The notes: generated by a model from the letters alone, not told the origin. Positions 43,146 to 54,415 are shown, counted from the first letter of the stretch. The stretch: 64,000 bases of DNA from Prionace glauca (GCA_037974335.1 CM075760.1:39419603-39483602); one strand, 5' to 3'. Numbers and translations are program-made.

Positions 43146-43339
43146 GGTTTGTTGCAGAGAAGGATGCATGGATGGGAAAGAGAGAGCTGGATGGAGAGAA
43201 AGAGGGAGAGTGAGATGGATGGAGGGGTAGATAGATGAATAGGAGTGAATGTGAGAAGTTTCCAGTTGAAAAGGTTCTCAGGGTCTCTGAGCAGCTGAAC
43301 TGAGGAAGTCTTTGGGCAGAGACTGTGCTGTTTTTATTT
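43146..43339. other. Unassigned DNA
   Basis: Purine-rich at 43150-43240; no gene. Confidence 0.45.
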
Positions 43340-43990
43340 CCCTTCCTGGCCACCAGAGGTCGCTGTAACACGCCCGGACGCTGCTCCGCCCAGTGTCACC
43401 TCTTGCCCACTCCGGCCCGGCCGCTGATCGTTGGCGGAAGATCCGGGTCCTGCAGAGAGGCGGGGCCAGCCGCCATATTTCCGTTACGTCACCATCAGCC
43501 CCTCCCCCCGTTGAGGAAAAAGCGACGGTTCAGAAATGTAGAAAGAGAGAGAAATTCCCACCCGAAAAATCCCGCCCGGAGCGGAATTAAAATTAAATAA
43601 AATACATATTTTTATAAAGAGGCAGGTGGCGGAACCGCGCATGTGCTGTAGTATTTTCCCAGAGCGCACCGCGCGGGTGTGATTGAAAAACAGACGCAAT
43701 AAAAAAAAACGATTTTCCCGAATGGAGAAGGAACCGAAAGTCTGACGGGTGAGGATGTGAATAATAATCATCAAGATTCAAAATATTAAAATTAAAATGT
43801 AACTGTCTGGGCGCATGTGCGGGAGGGGAATTCCCCAACAGTGCAGCGCGCGGGACGCCGTCTCCCCTGGCAACGCAAGATGGCCACCGGCCGTCTCCCC
43901 TGGCAACGCAAGATGGCCGCGGGCGGTGGGTGTGATTGTGGCGCAGGCGCAGTGAGATCTGCCTGCAGCCCATTGTCCAGATTGCCCCCC
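43340..43990. promoter_or_regulatory. GC-rich promoter-like island
   Basis: CpG-rich in an otherwise AT-rich window. Contains GCGCATGTGC (two similar sites near 43636 and 43811) and GCGCAGGCGCAGTG (43950), which look like NRF1 sites. A duplicated GGCAACGCAAGATGGCC (near 43870 and 43902) holds a YY1-like AAGATGGC. Also GTTACGTCACC at 43483. No credible coding frame starts here. It could be a promoter or a relic of one. Confidence 0.5.
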
Positions 43991-44104
43991 AGTGGATGTG
44001 GTGGGGATGGTGCAGCAGATGGAGCAACAATCCCAGTTTCAATGGGGGGAGAGAAGCTGCAATGTTGTTCACTCCTCTCCGCAGTCTCAGCATTGCAGAG
44101 TGTT

Positions 44105-44870
44105 TAGAGACACACAGTACGAGGGGAGTTGGGCTTAAGGGGAGGAGGGAGAGGTTTAACACAGATATTAGAGGGAGGTTTTTCACACAGAGGGTAGTGG
44201 GGATATGCAATGCTCTGCCAAGTAAGGTGGTGGAGGCAAACACGCTAGAGTTGTTTAAGAGTAACTTAGACAGGCACATGAGTGAGTTGGAGATGGATGG
44301 ATATAGGAGATTGTTTTAAATAAGGGTCATTCGCATTGGGGCGTCCCTGGTAGGGTAAATGGATCTGGTACAATGATAATGCTTTCTTTTCTCTTTTTCA
44401 TTCACTGGTTTTAAGTCGGTCCGCCTTGTGTCCAACGAGGGGCATACATGCGATGGGTCGTACTTGGGCTGCTCTTGGTTGTTCGAGATTGGCCCAGTGC
44501 TTCATGTCGTTAGTGTGTGCCTAAACTGGACCAGATGCTGGGCAAGATGACAGCTCAGTGACTATCACTGATTGCTGTGCAGACACATGGATTTGGGCCG
44601 GTGCCTGGGGGAGTTTGCGCATTCTCCCCGTGCTTGCGTGGGTTTTCTCCGGGTGCTCCGGTTTCCTCCCACACCCCAAAGATGTGCTAATAGGCTGATT
44701 GGCAGTAATAAGTTCTCCCAAAATTAGTTTCCCTCAATGTGGATGGCCATAAAAAATTAGATAAGGGTCATGGGTGAAGGGGGGGACTGGTGGTGTTAAG
44801 ATGGTGGTGCGGGCTCGTTGGGCCGAAGGGCCTGTTTCCCGGGCTGCTTTTTTTCTTTGTTCTTTGTTCT
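44105..44870 (+). mobile_element. LINE 3' part plus SINE-like composite
   Basis: Starts with LINE C-terminal text (RFNTDIRGRFFTQRVVGICN, ALPSKVVEANTLELFKSNLD). It passes through GGTCATTCGCATTGGGGCGT into a SINE-like body (44540-44700). It ends in GGGCCGAAGGGCCTGTTTCC and CTTTGTTCTTTGTTCTT. The reverse of the element at 28.3-29.1 kb. Confidence 0.85.
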
Positions 44871-44904
44871 TAAACAAGAGGGTGCATTGTCACAGCGGCA
44901 CCTT

Positions 44905-45225
44905 AACCTGCAGTTAAAGTTTATTATTAATGTCACTAATAAGTCGGCTTACATTAACACTGCAATGCAATTCCTGTGAAAATTCCCGAGTCGCCACATT
45001 CCTGTTCGGATGCACTTTCGGAGAATTTAGCATGGCCAATGCATCTAACCAGCACGTCTTTCGGACTGCTGGAGGAAACCAGAGCATCTGGAAGAAACCC
45101 ATGCAGACATGGGGAGAATGTGCAAACTCCACACAGACAGTGACCCAAGCCGGGAATCGAATTTGGGGCCCTAGCGCTGAGAGGCAGCATTGCTAACCAC
45201 CGTGCCACTGTGCTGCAACACTCTC
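44905..45225 (-). mobile_element. tRNA-derived SINE, minus strand
   Basis: AAAGTTTATTATTAATGTCA, AGCATGGCCAATGCATCTAA, GAATCGAATTTGGGGCCCTA and ATTGCTAACCACCGTGCCAC. Confidence 0.88.
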
Positions 45226-45425
45226 CCCCAGATATCAAACTACCCACCCCCGTTAAAATCATAAAATCCCAACAGTGCATCAAGTCTATATCAACAGAGC
45301 ATTTTACCCTACTCCCGTAACCCCACAATACTCTCTATTCCCCCTAACCTTCACATGTTTGGACATTAAGGGAGAATTTAGCATGGTCAATCCAGCTAAC
45401 CTGCCCATCCTTCAGACCCCACAGA
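45226..45425 (-). mobile_element. SINE-related fragment, minus strand
   Basis: ATCCCAACAGTGCATCAAGT and AGGGAGAATTTAGCATGGTC, the middle part of another common shark SINE variant. Confidence 0.6.
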
Positions 45426-45960
45426 TATTCTGGTCATCCTGTTATAAAAAGGATATTATTAAACTGTAAAGAATGCAGAAAAGATTTACTAGGATGCTAC
45501 TGGGACTTGATGCTACTGGGAGTTATCAGGAGAAGCTGGATAGACTGTGACTTTTTTCACTGGAGCTTAGGAGGCTGAGGGGTAAAGGTCTATAAAATAA
45601 TGAGGGGCACAGATCAGCTCGATAGTCAATATCTTTTCCCAAATGTCGGGGAGTCTAAAACTAGAGGGCTTGGATACAGATGGGAGGGGAAAGATACAAA
45701 AGTGTCCAGGGGAGCATTTTTTTTTCACACAGAGGGTGGTGAGTGTCTGGAACAAGCTGCCAGATGTAGTCGTAGAGATGGGTACAATTTTGTCTTTTAA
45801 AATGCATTTAGACAGTTACATGGGTGTGATGGGTACAGAGGGATATGGGCCAAATACAAGCAATTGGGATTAGCTTAGGGTTTTTTAAAAAGGGCAGCAT
45901 GGAGCAGTTGGGCTGGAGGGCCTGTTTCCATGCTGTAAACCTCCATGACTCTATATGGGA
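45426..45960 (+). mobile_element. CR1-like LINE 3' end (family B)
   Basis: FWSSCYKKDIIKL, then decayed FTRMLLGLDA, FFFTQRVVSVWNKLPDVVVE and MGVMGTEGYGPNTSNWD. Tail TGTAAACCTCCATGACTCTAT. Confidence 0.9.
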
Positions 45961-46075
45961 GGAACATGAAAACCCCACAAAGACAATGACAAAAGGCTGG
46001 AATTGAACACGGGTCCTTGGCACTGGGAGGCTGCAGTGCTAACACTGTGCTAATGCGCTGCCACTCCGGCAAATG
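45961..46075 (-). mobile_element. SINE fragment, minus strand
   Basis: AAAGACAATGACAAAAGGCT and GAACACGGGTCCTTGGCACT, with AGTGCTAACACTGTGCTAAT. Confidence 0.65.
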
Positions 46076-46274
46076 TATTTGGAGGGAGCACAGTACAGGT
46101 GGGGATGGGGGGTGGGGAGGTGGGATGAATTCTGACTCACTTTGATGAGGGGAAGGGTGGAAATCAGAAAAAAAATCAGCTTTGCCTCACCATCTTCCCT
46201 CATTCCTGCTCTTGTTACTAATTAAAAACCTGCTCACTCCTCCATTCTGCCCATCAATAGGGCAAACAGAAAGC

Positions 46275-46808
46275 AGGGAAAAGGTTGTGGCACAGAAATA
46301 GGCCATTCAGCCATTCACATCTTCACCAGCTTGGAAAATAAAGACTAGCCCTTCATTCTAATCCCACTTTCCAGCGATCCAGCCCCGAGCCCCGCTTTCT
46401 ACAGGTTCCAGCATTTCAGCTATAGATCTGTGTGTGAGGCGAGTGAGCCAAGAGATTTCTATCTGAACCATCAGTTTAGGCAGCAAATTCCAGACACCCA
46501 CCATCCCTTGAATGAGAACCTTCTTCCCAATGCCCCTTCTAATCCTTCCACCAATCACTTTATATCTGTGCAGGCCCCACTAACCCCCTCCCAACCATTA
46601 CCACGCATCACCTCATGCCCCCCCCCCCCCCCACCCCGATCCCCACCCATCCACAATAAATGACCTCTCTCTGCTCAGGGGAAACAAGCCTTTTCTATCC
46701 ACCCTGTCATGGCTTCCACATAATTTTGGACACCTCAGTTCGGTCCCCCTCAGCCTCCTCTGCTCTGGGGAAACAAACCTTGCCATTCCAATCTTTCCTC
46801 ATCACCAC
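46275..46808 (-). mobile_element. LINE 3' fragment, minus strand
   Basis: Tail GGCACAGAAATAGGCCATTC and a coding remnant (minus) VLIQGMVGVWNLLPKLMVQI, with further decayed text to about 46800. A C-run at 46618-46632. Confidence 0.7.
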
Positions 46809-47135
46809 AATCTGGGCCTTGTATCAGTAATCTCTGCCCTAAACCTCTCTCAGTTATAACAATCTGGACCTTGTATCAGTAATATCTGCCCTAAACCTCT
46901 CTCAGTTATTACAATCTGGACCTTGTTTTAGTAAACTCTGCCCTGAACCTCTCTCAGTTATTAAAATGTGGGCCTTGCATCAGGAAACTCTGCCCTGAAC
47001 CTCTCTCAGTTATTTTAGTCTGAGCCTAGTATCAGTATTCTTTGTTGTAAACCTCTCTGAGTTATTACAATCCGGGTCCTGTACCAGTAAACTCTGCCCG
47101 AAACCTCTCTCAGTTATTACAATCTAGACCTTAAG
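46809..47135. repeat. About 52-58 bp minisatellite
   Basis: About six copies of a unit with AATCTGGACCTTGTATCAGT and CCCTAAACCTCTCTCAGTTA. Confidence 0.88.
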
Positions 47136-47310
47136 CAGAGGACACAAAGATTTAATATAATTGACAACAGATTTGAAGGGGGTGATAAGGACATTTTTTT
47201 ACACAATCATATGATCTGGAATGCACAAACTGACAGGTGCTCGAAGCAGGTTTAATAGTAAGTTTAAAAGGAAATTGGATAAATATTGACGGAGTTATGG
47301 TGAATGGGAT
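47136..47310 (+). mobile_element. LINE 3' remnant
   Basis: GAGGACACAAAGATTTAATA and AAACTGACAGGTGCTCGAAG are equivalents of the LINE C-terminal region, strongly decayed. Confidence 0.5.
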
Positions 47311-47875
47311 TAATTCGATAGTTCACTCATCTTTTTGTCATTTTGAATGTTTCTCCCTTAAGTTTTAATATTTGATCTTTTCAGTCACAATGTGTCTGAA
47401 ACAAAAGATTAAACCATTGGGTTTGATGAGCTGTCAGTTCTGTTTCCTATGTGTCTGTGTAAATTGAGAACTGCAGATAACCATGAGAAGGAACTGATTA
47501 TTTTCAGTTCCTCTAACAGATATACCTCAGATATCAGAAATCTCAGGAGATTCTCATGCCCTCAGTATTCTCGCCACAAATATAACAGCTCTCAGTCAGG
47601 CTGAGTCAGTCACATGTGTCTCTGTTATAATGTTTCCACTTCTATTTCATCACTCACTTCCCAGTGACACTCACCATAAGACAGACAGTTTAAAATATCA
47701 TTGCTCCCTTACATCTTCTCCTCCTATTGTAATCGGATGTTTGTTGGGCCTCTTGTCTCCTTTAAGGTCAGATTACCTGCAGTTCAAATGACCTCAGAGA
47801 CATTGAAACCAACCTTTGTGATTAATATTATACCAGACTCCAGTCAGCCCCAGGAGCTGCAGTTGTAAAATACAG
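47311..47875. other. Unassigned DNA
   Basis: No gene or repeat family recognised. Confidence 0.45.
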
Positions 47876-48270
47876 TAAGAAGTCTCACCACACCAGGTTT
47901 AAGTTCAACCAGCTTATTTGATAGTAAAGCTTGTGGGATTACTTCACTCAAAGGGTGGTGAATCTCTGGAATTCTCTGCTCGTTGAAGTGGTGGAGGCTG
48001 CCTCGCTAAATATTTTTAAGAAACGGGTTGATGGGTTTTTGATAAGAGAGGGGATTAAGGGTTATGGGGAGAGCGCGGGAAGGTGGAGCTCAGTCACGAC
48101 AGATCAGCCATGATCTTATTGAATGGCGGGGCAGGCTCGAAGGGCCAGATGGCCTACTCCTGCTCCTATTTCTTATGTTCTTAAATAAATTGGTTGAACT
48201 TCAACCTGCTGTTGTGAGACTTCTTACTGTGTTTACCCCAGTTCAACGCCAGCATCTCTATGTCATGACT
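47876..48270. mobile_element. Foldback element split by a LINE
   Basis: The left arm 47876-47933 (AGAAGTCTCACCACACCAGG) and right arm 48184-48270 (GTTGTGAGACTTCTTACTGT, CCAGTTCAACGCCAGCATCT) are inverted partners. A family A LINE tail sits between them. Confidence 0.85.
47936..48183 (+). mobile_element. Family A LINE 3' tail, nested insertion
   Basis: A 5'-truncated copy of about 250 bp: DYFTQRVVNLWNSLLVEVVE, NIFKKRVDGFLIREGIKGYG, then the 3' tail ending CCTATTTCTTATGTTCTTA. Near-identical to 54.16-54.40 kb. Confidence 0.92.
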
Positions 48271-48654
48271 ACCATCGACATTGGTAGACATTGGCAGAAT
48301 TGGAATAGCTGACAGGTTATTGTTTGATACTGACAGTGGCAGAGTAACACACACTGGAATTTAAATACATTATATCAATAGACCATGACTCAGTCACACT
48401 ATCAAATGAAACCTAAACTTTGGTTATGGTGCACTGGATACTGACTGGATTATCATTACATTGGATGTAATGCTGTGTTCACTAACATACTGCAATGTGA
48501 CTCTTATTATGTGAACAAACACTGTTTATGTTACACTCAGAGTCAGTCAGTGTTTTGCTGTGTTTTCTCTGTGCTCCATCTCCACTCTGATTGGACTGGA
48601 GCTTGTGTGTGGGTCATTGTTACACTGGGACTCTGTTATTATTGGACAAGCAGC
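48271..48654. other. Unassigned DNA
   Basis: No gene recognised upstream of the GC-rich island. Confidence 0.45.
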
Positions 48655-49095
48655 AAGTCATCGTCACAATACTGGGCTGATTGACAGCGCCTTGGACCAT
48701 TGGGAACAGGGGGAGGTGCTGGAGGGCTGATCTGGAGCGCTCGGTCCTCCAACCAATCGGAGCGAAAGAGGGGCGGGCCTAGCTTTGACTGGAGCATGCG
48801 CAGTGTGAGTAATGGCGATGGAAAACGGTTTTTGTTTTGGGCTCGGAAATCTGTTCGAGGTGATTGGCGGTACGGAGAGAGCAATGGATCGCCCAGACGG
48901 GTGAAAACGCTGCGTAAGCATGCGGTGTAAGTAGCAAACCGCGGAAGGGGTCTTCCCGGACCCAGTTTGTTCCGAGCAGGGCCGCAGCTCCTCAGGTTCG
49001 CTCCGGGTTACCTTTCGCCATCTTTATTGGGGGCAACATGCAGCGGTGCGCACGCGAGGCCGCCATGTTTGTGGAGGGCAATGATGTCATTAAGT
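48655..49095 (+). promoter_or_regulatory. GC-rich promoter/first-exon-like island
   Basis: CCAATCGG (CCAAT box, 48753), GGGGCGGGCC (48770), GCATGCGCAGTG (NRF1-like, 48795), then transcribed-looking sequence with a GGTGTAAGT donor-like site near 48927. Orientation is inferred from the order CCAAT, GC box, donor. The frame at 48700-48930 is GC-driven and I do not call it a protein. It may be an orphan promoter or the start of a gene not otherwise visible. Confidence 0.5.
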
Positions 49096-49204
49096 GGGAG
49101 GAGCTTGCTCCCCATTGCTCAGAATGGAGACAACTTGTCCATCAAACTGCATCAACCCTCTGAGTCCCAATGTCTTCTTGATGAGGCAGAGCGGTGACAG
49201 AGAA

Positions 49205-49275
49205 GGAAAAATAAAGGGAAATAAAAGCAGAAAATGCTGGAAAATCTCAGCAAATCTGACAGCATCTGTCGGGAG
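49205..49275 (-). mobile_element. Old repeat fragment
   Basis: GCAGAAAATGCTGGAAAATC and TCTGACAGCATCTGTCGGGA, the reverse of the motif near 15380-15420. Confidence 0.75.
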
Positions 49276-49324
49276 AGAATAGAACGCTCTCCCCACTCAC
49301 ATTGTCTGTACCTTTAAGACTTAA

Positions 49325-49545
49325 TTACCTGTAAAAATTGCATTCCAACCATTATTTTGTGAATTGAGTTTGTGTCTTTCTATGCCTTGTTTGTGGACAG
49401 AACTCCACTCACATGACGAAGGAGCAGCACACAGAAAGCTAGTGGATTTGCCACCAATTTTAAACCCATTGGACTTTAATCTGGGGCATTGAGACTTCTT
49501 ACTGTGTTTACCCCGGTCCAACACCGCCATCTCCGCTTCAGAGAA
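49325..49545 (+). mobile_element. Foldback element, right-arm fragment
   Basis: GACGAAGGAGCAGCACACAG, then a diverged core and GAGACTTCTTACTGTGTTTA, CGGTCCAACACCGCCATCTC. The left arm is not present. Confidence 0.75.
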
Positions 49546-49735
49546 AATAGAACCAACGTTACGAGACTGGATGACCCATAAAGCTTGTACATGTGTAAAC
49601 AGAGCATGTAAACTCCGACACCTCCACGTACCTTTGTACACCTCTATCAATCCACTTTGCTCCAAGGAGAACAACCCCAACTTATCTAAAAAAAAAAGGA
49701 CACTGCAAGAAGGTAAAAGTGAAGGTAAGAGTTTT
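49546..49735. other. Unassigned, LINE-tail-like minus remnant
   Basis: CACCTCTATCAATCCACTTT and CTCCAAGGAGAACAACCCCA look like a reversed LINE C-terminal segment. Confidence 0.45.
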
Positions 49736-50466
49736 ATAAATTTTCTTAAATAATTTAATTGGTGCTCAAAATGTCAGTCAGTGGGGTTAAGTGCTGCACC
49801 TGTGAGATGTGGGAGATCTGTGCTGCTTCCAGTGTCTCGGATGACGATGTCTACAGGAAGTGTACCCCACTGCAGCTCCTTAAGGCCAGCATGGATAGGT
49901 TGGAGCAGCAGTTGGATGCACTTAGCAGCGTGAAGATGGCAGAAAGTGTCATAGATAGGACGTTCAGAAACTTGGCCACACCCAAGGTGCAGGCAGATAG
50001 ATTGGGGACTGCTAGAAGGGGCAGGCAGTCAGTACAGGAATCCCCTGTGGTCGTCTCCTTCTCTAACAAGTACACTGTTTTGGATACTGTTGGACGGTTA
50101 TAGCCTATCGGGAGATAAATACAGCAAACAGAGCACTGGCACCACGGCTGGCTTTGTTATTTAGCAGGGAGGTACAAAGTGCACTGGAGCAATAGTTATA
50201 AGGGGCTCTATAGTTAGGGATGCAGATAGGTGCTGTTGTGGACATGAAAGAGACTTCAGGATGTTATGTTGCCTCCCTGGTGTCCGGGTCCAGGAAGGGC
50301 AGAAAGCATTCTGAAGCGAGAGAGTGAACAACCAGTGGCCATGGTACATATTGGTATAGAGGTAAGAAGAGTGACAATGTCCTGCAACAGCAGTTAAGGG
50401 AGTTAGGGAGAAAGTTAAAAAGCAGGACCTCTTGGGTTGTAATCACGGGATTGCTTCCTGTGCCAC
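49736..50466 (+). mobile_element. LINE ORF1 relic
   Basis: An open stretch of 114 codons (49759-50103) with SGVKCCTCEMWEICAASSVS, a heptad-like LEQQLDALSSVKMA segment and SFSNKYTVLDT. After it, decayed text with SGHGTYWYRGKKSDNVLQQQ, LRELGRKLKSRTSWVV and GLLPVPP, which resembles the esterase-like part of CR1-type ORF1 proteins. The rest of the element is not attached. Confidence 0.75.
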
Positions 50467-50477
50467 CTATCCACTGT

Positions 50478-50965
50478 CATCTCTTGAAGTAACTCTCCCC
50501 AATCTATCAAGGCCAACTCACGTCTCATATCCTCATAGGTTTCTTAAGATATTGCACCTTGTCTCCGAATCAACTACTTCATTCTCCAGTTTGATTTTAA
50601 AAAATCTTATCATGTTACGGTCGCTCATCCTGAAGGGGTCTGGTACAATTGGATTGGCAACGATTCCCTTCTCAGTACACAGTACCCAGTATCAGCTGGC
50701 CTGCTATCCAGTTGGTTCCTCCAGATATTGGTCAATTAAACCATCCTGTATACATTCCAGGAATTCCTCTTTTGCGGCATTGTGGCGAATTTGATTTGCT
50801 CAATCTATGTGCAAATTAAAATCATCCATGATCACCAATACTCCCTTATCACATGCATCTCTAATTTTGTGTTTACTGCCATTCCCAACATCACCACTGC
50901 AGTTTGGAGGTCCATATATGACATCCAATAATGTTTTTTGCCCCTTGGCGATGGGGGGGCAGTGT
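50478..50965 (-). mobile_element. LINE endonuclease fragment, minus strand
   Basis: Minus-strand text: DVIYGPPNCSGDVGNGSKHK, VLVIMDDFNLHID, IRHNAAKEEFLECIQDGLID, VLCTEKGIVANPIVPDPFRM. This is the end of the endonuclease domain and beyond, decayed and lying tail-on to the ORF1 relic of opposite orientation. Confidence 0.8.
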
Positions 50966-51039
50966 AGAATTCTTCATATGAGCCCCTTGATTTTAGTTTA
51001 CTACAATGTGTAGACTAGATTGAGATGCCTTCTATATAG

Positions 51040-51480
51040 TGAGAATTCACAATGTACGAGTCTCACAACTTTGCTCCAAGTGGGCTGATACTCTTTGAGC
51101 CTGGGAGAGCACATTTCCACTGAAATGATCCACAAAAGCTGATGAAGGACATTTATTTAATCCTGGACAGTAAATAGTGTTTTTTCTACCACTACAGATA
51201 GGCCTAAAATAAATACATTTTCCCTGTTCCATTGAGTCTACAGCACAGGGCCAGGCCAGTCGGCTCAGTCAGTCTGTGTCAGTGTTTATGTTCCACATGA
51301 CCCTCCACCCACCCCTCTCCATCTCCTCCCATCAGCATATCCTTCTATTCCTTCCTCCCTCATGTATGTATCCAGCTTCCCCTTCAGTGTATTCATGCTG
51401 TTCACCTCAGTCACTCGCTGTGGTGATGAGTCTGTCATTCTCACCACTCGCTGGATAAAGAACTTTTCCTGTTAGAGCTT
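51040..51480 (-). mobile_element. Unassigned DNA and LINE 3' remnant
   Basis: From about 51225, reversed LINE tail and C-terminal text: CAGCACAGGGCCAGGCCAGT and GATGAGTCTGTCATTCTCAC. Confidence 0.5.
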
Positions 51481-51481
51481 A

Positions 51482-51772
51482 TTTATTAGTCACAAGTAGG
51501 CTTACGTTAACACTGCAGTGAAGTTGTTATGTAAACCCCCTTGTCCTCCCACTCTGGCTGCTGGTCGGGTACACTGAGGGAGAAATTAGCATGGCTAATG
51601 CACCTAACCAGCACATCTTTTTGGACTGTGGGAGGAAACTGGAACACCTGGAGGAAACCCACGCAGACACAGGAAGAACATGCAAACTCCACACAACAGA
51701 GACCCAAGCCAGGAATCGAACCCGGGTCCCTGTGCTATGAGGCAGCAGTGCTAACCCACTGTGCTGCCCTCG
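51482..51772 (-). mobile_element. tRNA-derived SINE, minus strand
   Basis: TTATTAGTCACAAGTAGGCT, AGCATGGCTAATGCACCTAA, GGACTGTGGGAGGAAACTGG, AATCGAACCCGGGTCCCTGT and CAGTGCTAACCCACTGTGCT. Confidence 0.92.
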
Positions 51773-51842
51773 AAATCACTACTGGATTATTGAACCCCTT
51801 CGTAATTGTAAGGTCAGGGGGGTGGGAACTCCAGCACACGGA

Positions 51843-51930
51843 CAAAGAACATAGAACTTATAGCGCAGTACAGGCACTTCGGCCCTCAATGGTTCCACTG
51901 GTTGGCGCAACAATCTAATGACCCTCTAAC
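51843..51930 (-). mobile_element. Old LINE tail, left part of a split element
   Basis: AAGAACATAGAACTTATAGC and CAGGCACTTCGGCCCTCAAT. It continues at 54416 beyond the inserted LINE. Confidence 0.82.
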
Positions 51931-54415
51931 CTATTGGTCGACCCATGTTGGACGAGGTGGGCTCGAGGAGGAGTTCTTGGAATGCTGCCGGAATAATTTC
52001 CTTGAACAGTGTGTGTTGGAGCCGATGAGGGAGCGAGCTATCTTGGATCTGGTGCTATGTAATGAGGCGGGTAGAATTAGGGACCTTGCGGTGAAGGATC
52101 CTCTTGGAGAGAGTGATCATTGTATGGTGGAGTTTCTGGTGCAGATGGAGGAGGAGAAAGTGGGTTCCCAGACACGCGTCCTTTGTTTGAATAGAGGGGA
52201 GTATGGTAGGATGAGAGAAGAATTCGCGAATGTGGACTGGGGGAACGCGTTGGAAGGTCGGTCTGCTGAGGAGCAGTGGAGGATCTTTAAGGAGATCTTT
52301 CTTGGTGCTCAGCAGAAATTTATTCCGATGGTTAAAAAGGACAGTAGGAGGAGAGGTAATAAGCTGTGGATAACAAAAGAGGTGAAGGAAAGTGTTAAAT
52401 TAAAAGCGGAGGAGTTTAGAGTAGCTAAGAGCAGTGGGCGAGAAGAGGATTGGGAAAGGTTTAAATGTCAACAAAGATTGACAAAGAAATTGATAAAGGA
52501 GGGTAGGAGAAGCTATGAGGCTGGGCTAGCACTTAATATAAAAAAGGATAGCAAGAGTTTTTATAAATATATAAAAAGGAAGAGGCTGGCTAGGATAAAC
52601 GTTGGTCCTTTAGAGGATGAGAAAGGGGAGCTAGTGGTAGGGGATGGGGAGATGGCTAAGGTCTTGAATAACTTCTTTGTTTCTGTCTTCACGGAGGAGG
52701 ACGTGAATAATTTGCCGGGTGTTAGCGATGGAAAGGTGGTAGGAATGGAGGGTCTTAATGACATTACTGTTACTAGAGAGGTGGTGCTCGACAGACTGGA
52801 GGGGCTGATTGTGGACAAGTCCCCAGGACCGGATGGAATGCATCCGAGGGTTCTGAAAGAAATGGCGGAGGTGATAGTGGATGCCTTGGTGGTTATTTTC
52901 CAGACGTCGCTGGATTCCGGGGAAGTGCCGGAAGATTGGAAAACGGCTAATGTTACGCCGTTGTTTAAGAAGGGTGGCAGGCAAAAGGCGGGGAATTATA
53001 GGCCGGTTAGTTTAACGTCTGTGGTAGGTAAAATGTTAGAAACCGTCATTAAGGAGGAAATAGCGAGGCATCTTGAGGGGAATTGCTTGATAGGGCGGAC
53101 GCAACACGGTTTCATTAAAGGGAAGTCGTGTCTGACAAATTTACTGGAGTTCTATGAGGATGTGTCTAGGGCAGTGGATGGAGGAGAGCCGGTGGATGTG
53201 GTCTTTCTGGATTTTCAGAAGGCGTTTGACAAGGTACCTCACAAGAGGTTATTGCAGAAGGTCAGGGGACATGGAGTTGGGGGTAGGGTGTTAGCGTGGA
53301 GAGAGGATTGGTTGTCAAATAGGAGGCAGAGAGTGGGGGTCAATGGATGCTATTCGGATTGGCGGTTGGTGACTAGTGGGGTGCCCCAGGGGTCGGTGCT
53401 GGGGCCTCAGCTATTTACCATTTATATAGAGGATCTGGAGGAGGGAACCGAGTGCAGGGTGTCGAAATTTGCTGATGACACCAAGATTGGGGGAACGGCA
53501 AATTGTGCGGAGGGTGTGGAGAGTCTGCAGAAGGATCTAGATAGGCTGGGCGAATGGGCCAGGAAATGGCAAATGGAATTTAATGTTGGCAAGTGTGAGG
53601 TGGTCCACTTTGGTAGGAGGAATGGTAGGAAGGACTATTACTTACGGGGCGAAAAACTGCAGCAGGCGACGGTGCAGAGGGACCTCGGGGTCCTTGTGCA
53701 TGAGTCGCAAAAACCCAGCTTGCAGGTGCAGCAGGTGGTCAGGAAGGCGAATGGGATGCTGGCCTTCATAGCGAAGGGGATTGAATATAAAAGTAGGGAG
53801 GTCTTGCTGCAGCTGTATAGGGCATTGGTGAGGCCGCAGCTGGAGTACTGTGTGCAGTTTTGGGCGCCGCACCTGCGCAAGGATGTTTTGGCCCTGGAGG
53901 GAGTGCAGAGGAGGTTTACTCGGCTGATACCGGAGTTGAGGGGATTGAGCTATGAGGAGAGGCTGAATAAACTAGGCTTGTACTCGTTAGAGTTTAGAAG
54001 AATGAGGGGAGATCTCATTGAGATGTATAAGATGATGAATGGGATGGATAGGATAGAGGTGGAGAGACTGTTCCCGCTCAAAAAAGACAGTAGGACTAGG
54101 GGGCACAGCCTCAAGATAAAGGGGGGGGCGGTTTAGAACAGAGTTGAGGAGGAACTTCTTCACTCAAAGGGTGGTGAATCTCTGGAATTCTCTGCCCGTT
54201 GAAGTGGTGGAGGCTGCCTCGCTAAATATTTTTAAGAAACGGGTTGATGGGTTTTTGATAAGAGAAGGGATTAAGGGTTATGGGGAGAGGGCGGGAAGGT
54301 GGAGCTGAGTCACGACAGATCAGCCATGATCTTATTGAATGGCGGGGCAGGCTCGAAGGGCCAGATGGCCTACTCCTGCTCCTATTTCTTATGTTCTTAT
54401 GTTCTTATGTTATCC
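51931..54415 (+). mobile_element. CR1-clade-like LINE, copy 2 of family A, near-intact RT frame
   Basis: A long open frame (51902-54136, 744 codons; first ten or so codons from flanking DNA). It begins at the end of the endonuclease domain (HVGRGGLEEEFLECCRNN), then a basic linker (KDSRRRGNKLWITKEVKESV), then RT with SPGPDGMHPRVL, YRPVSLTSVVGKM, TQHGFIKGKSCLTNLLEF, DFQKAFDKVPHKRL, SGVPQGSVLGPQLF and FADDTKIGG, and ends with RPQLEYCVQFWAPHL. A G-run near 54121-54128 shifts the last 60 codons (FFTQRVVNLWNSLP) out of frame. The 5' end (ORF1 and most of the endonuclease) is missing. The tail is TTCTTATGTTCTTATGTT. Confidence 0.95.

Noticed and set aside
48700-48930. 76-codon open frame in the GC-rich island
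   Set aside because: Composition-driven, no domain or signal; better seen as 5' untranslated or promoter sequence.
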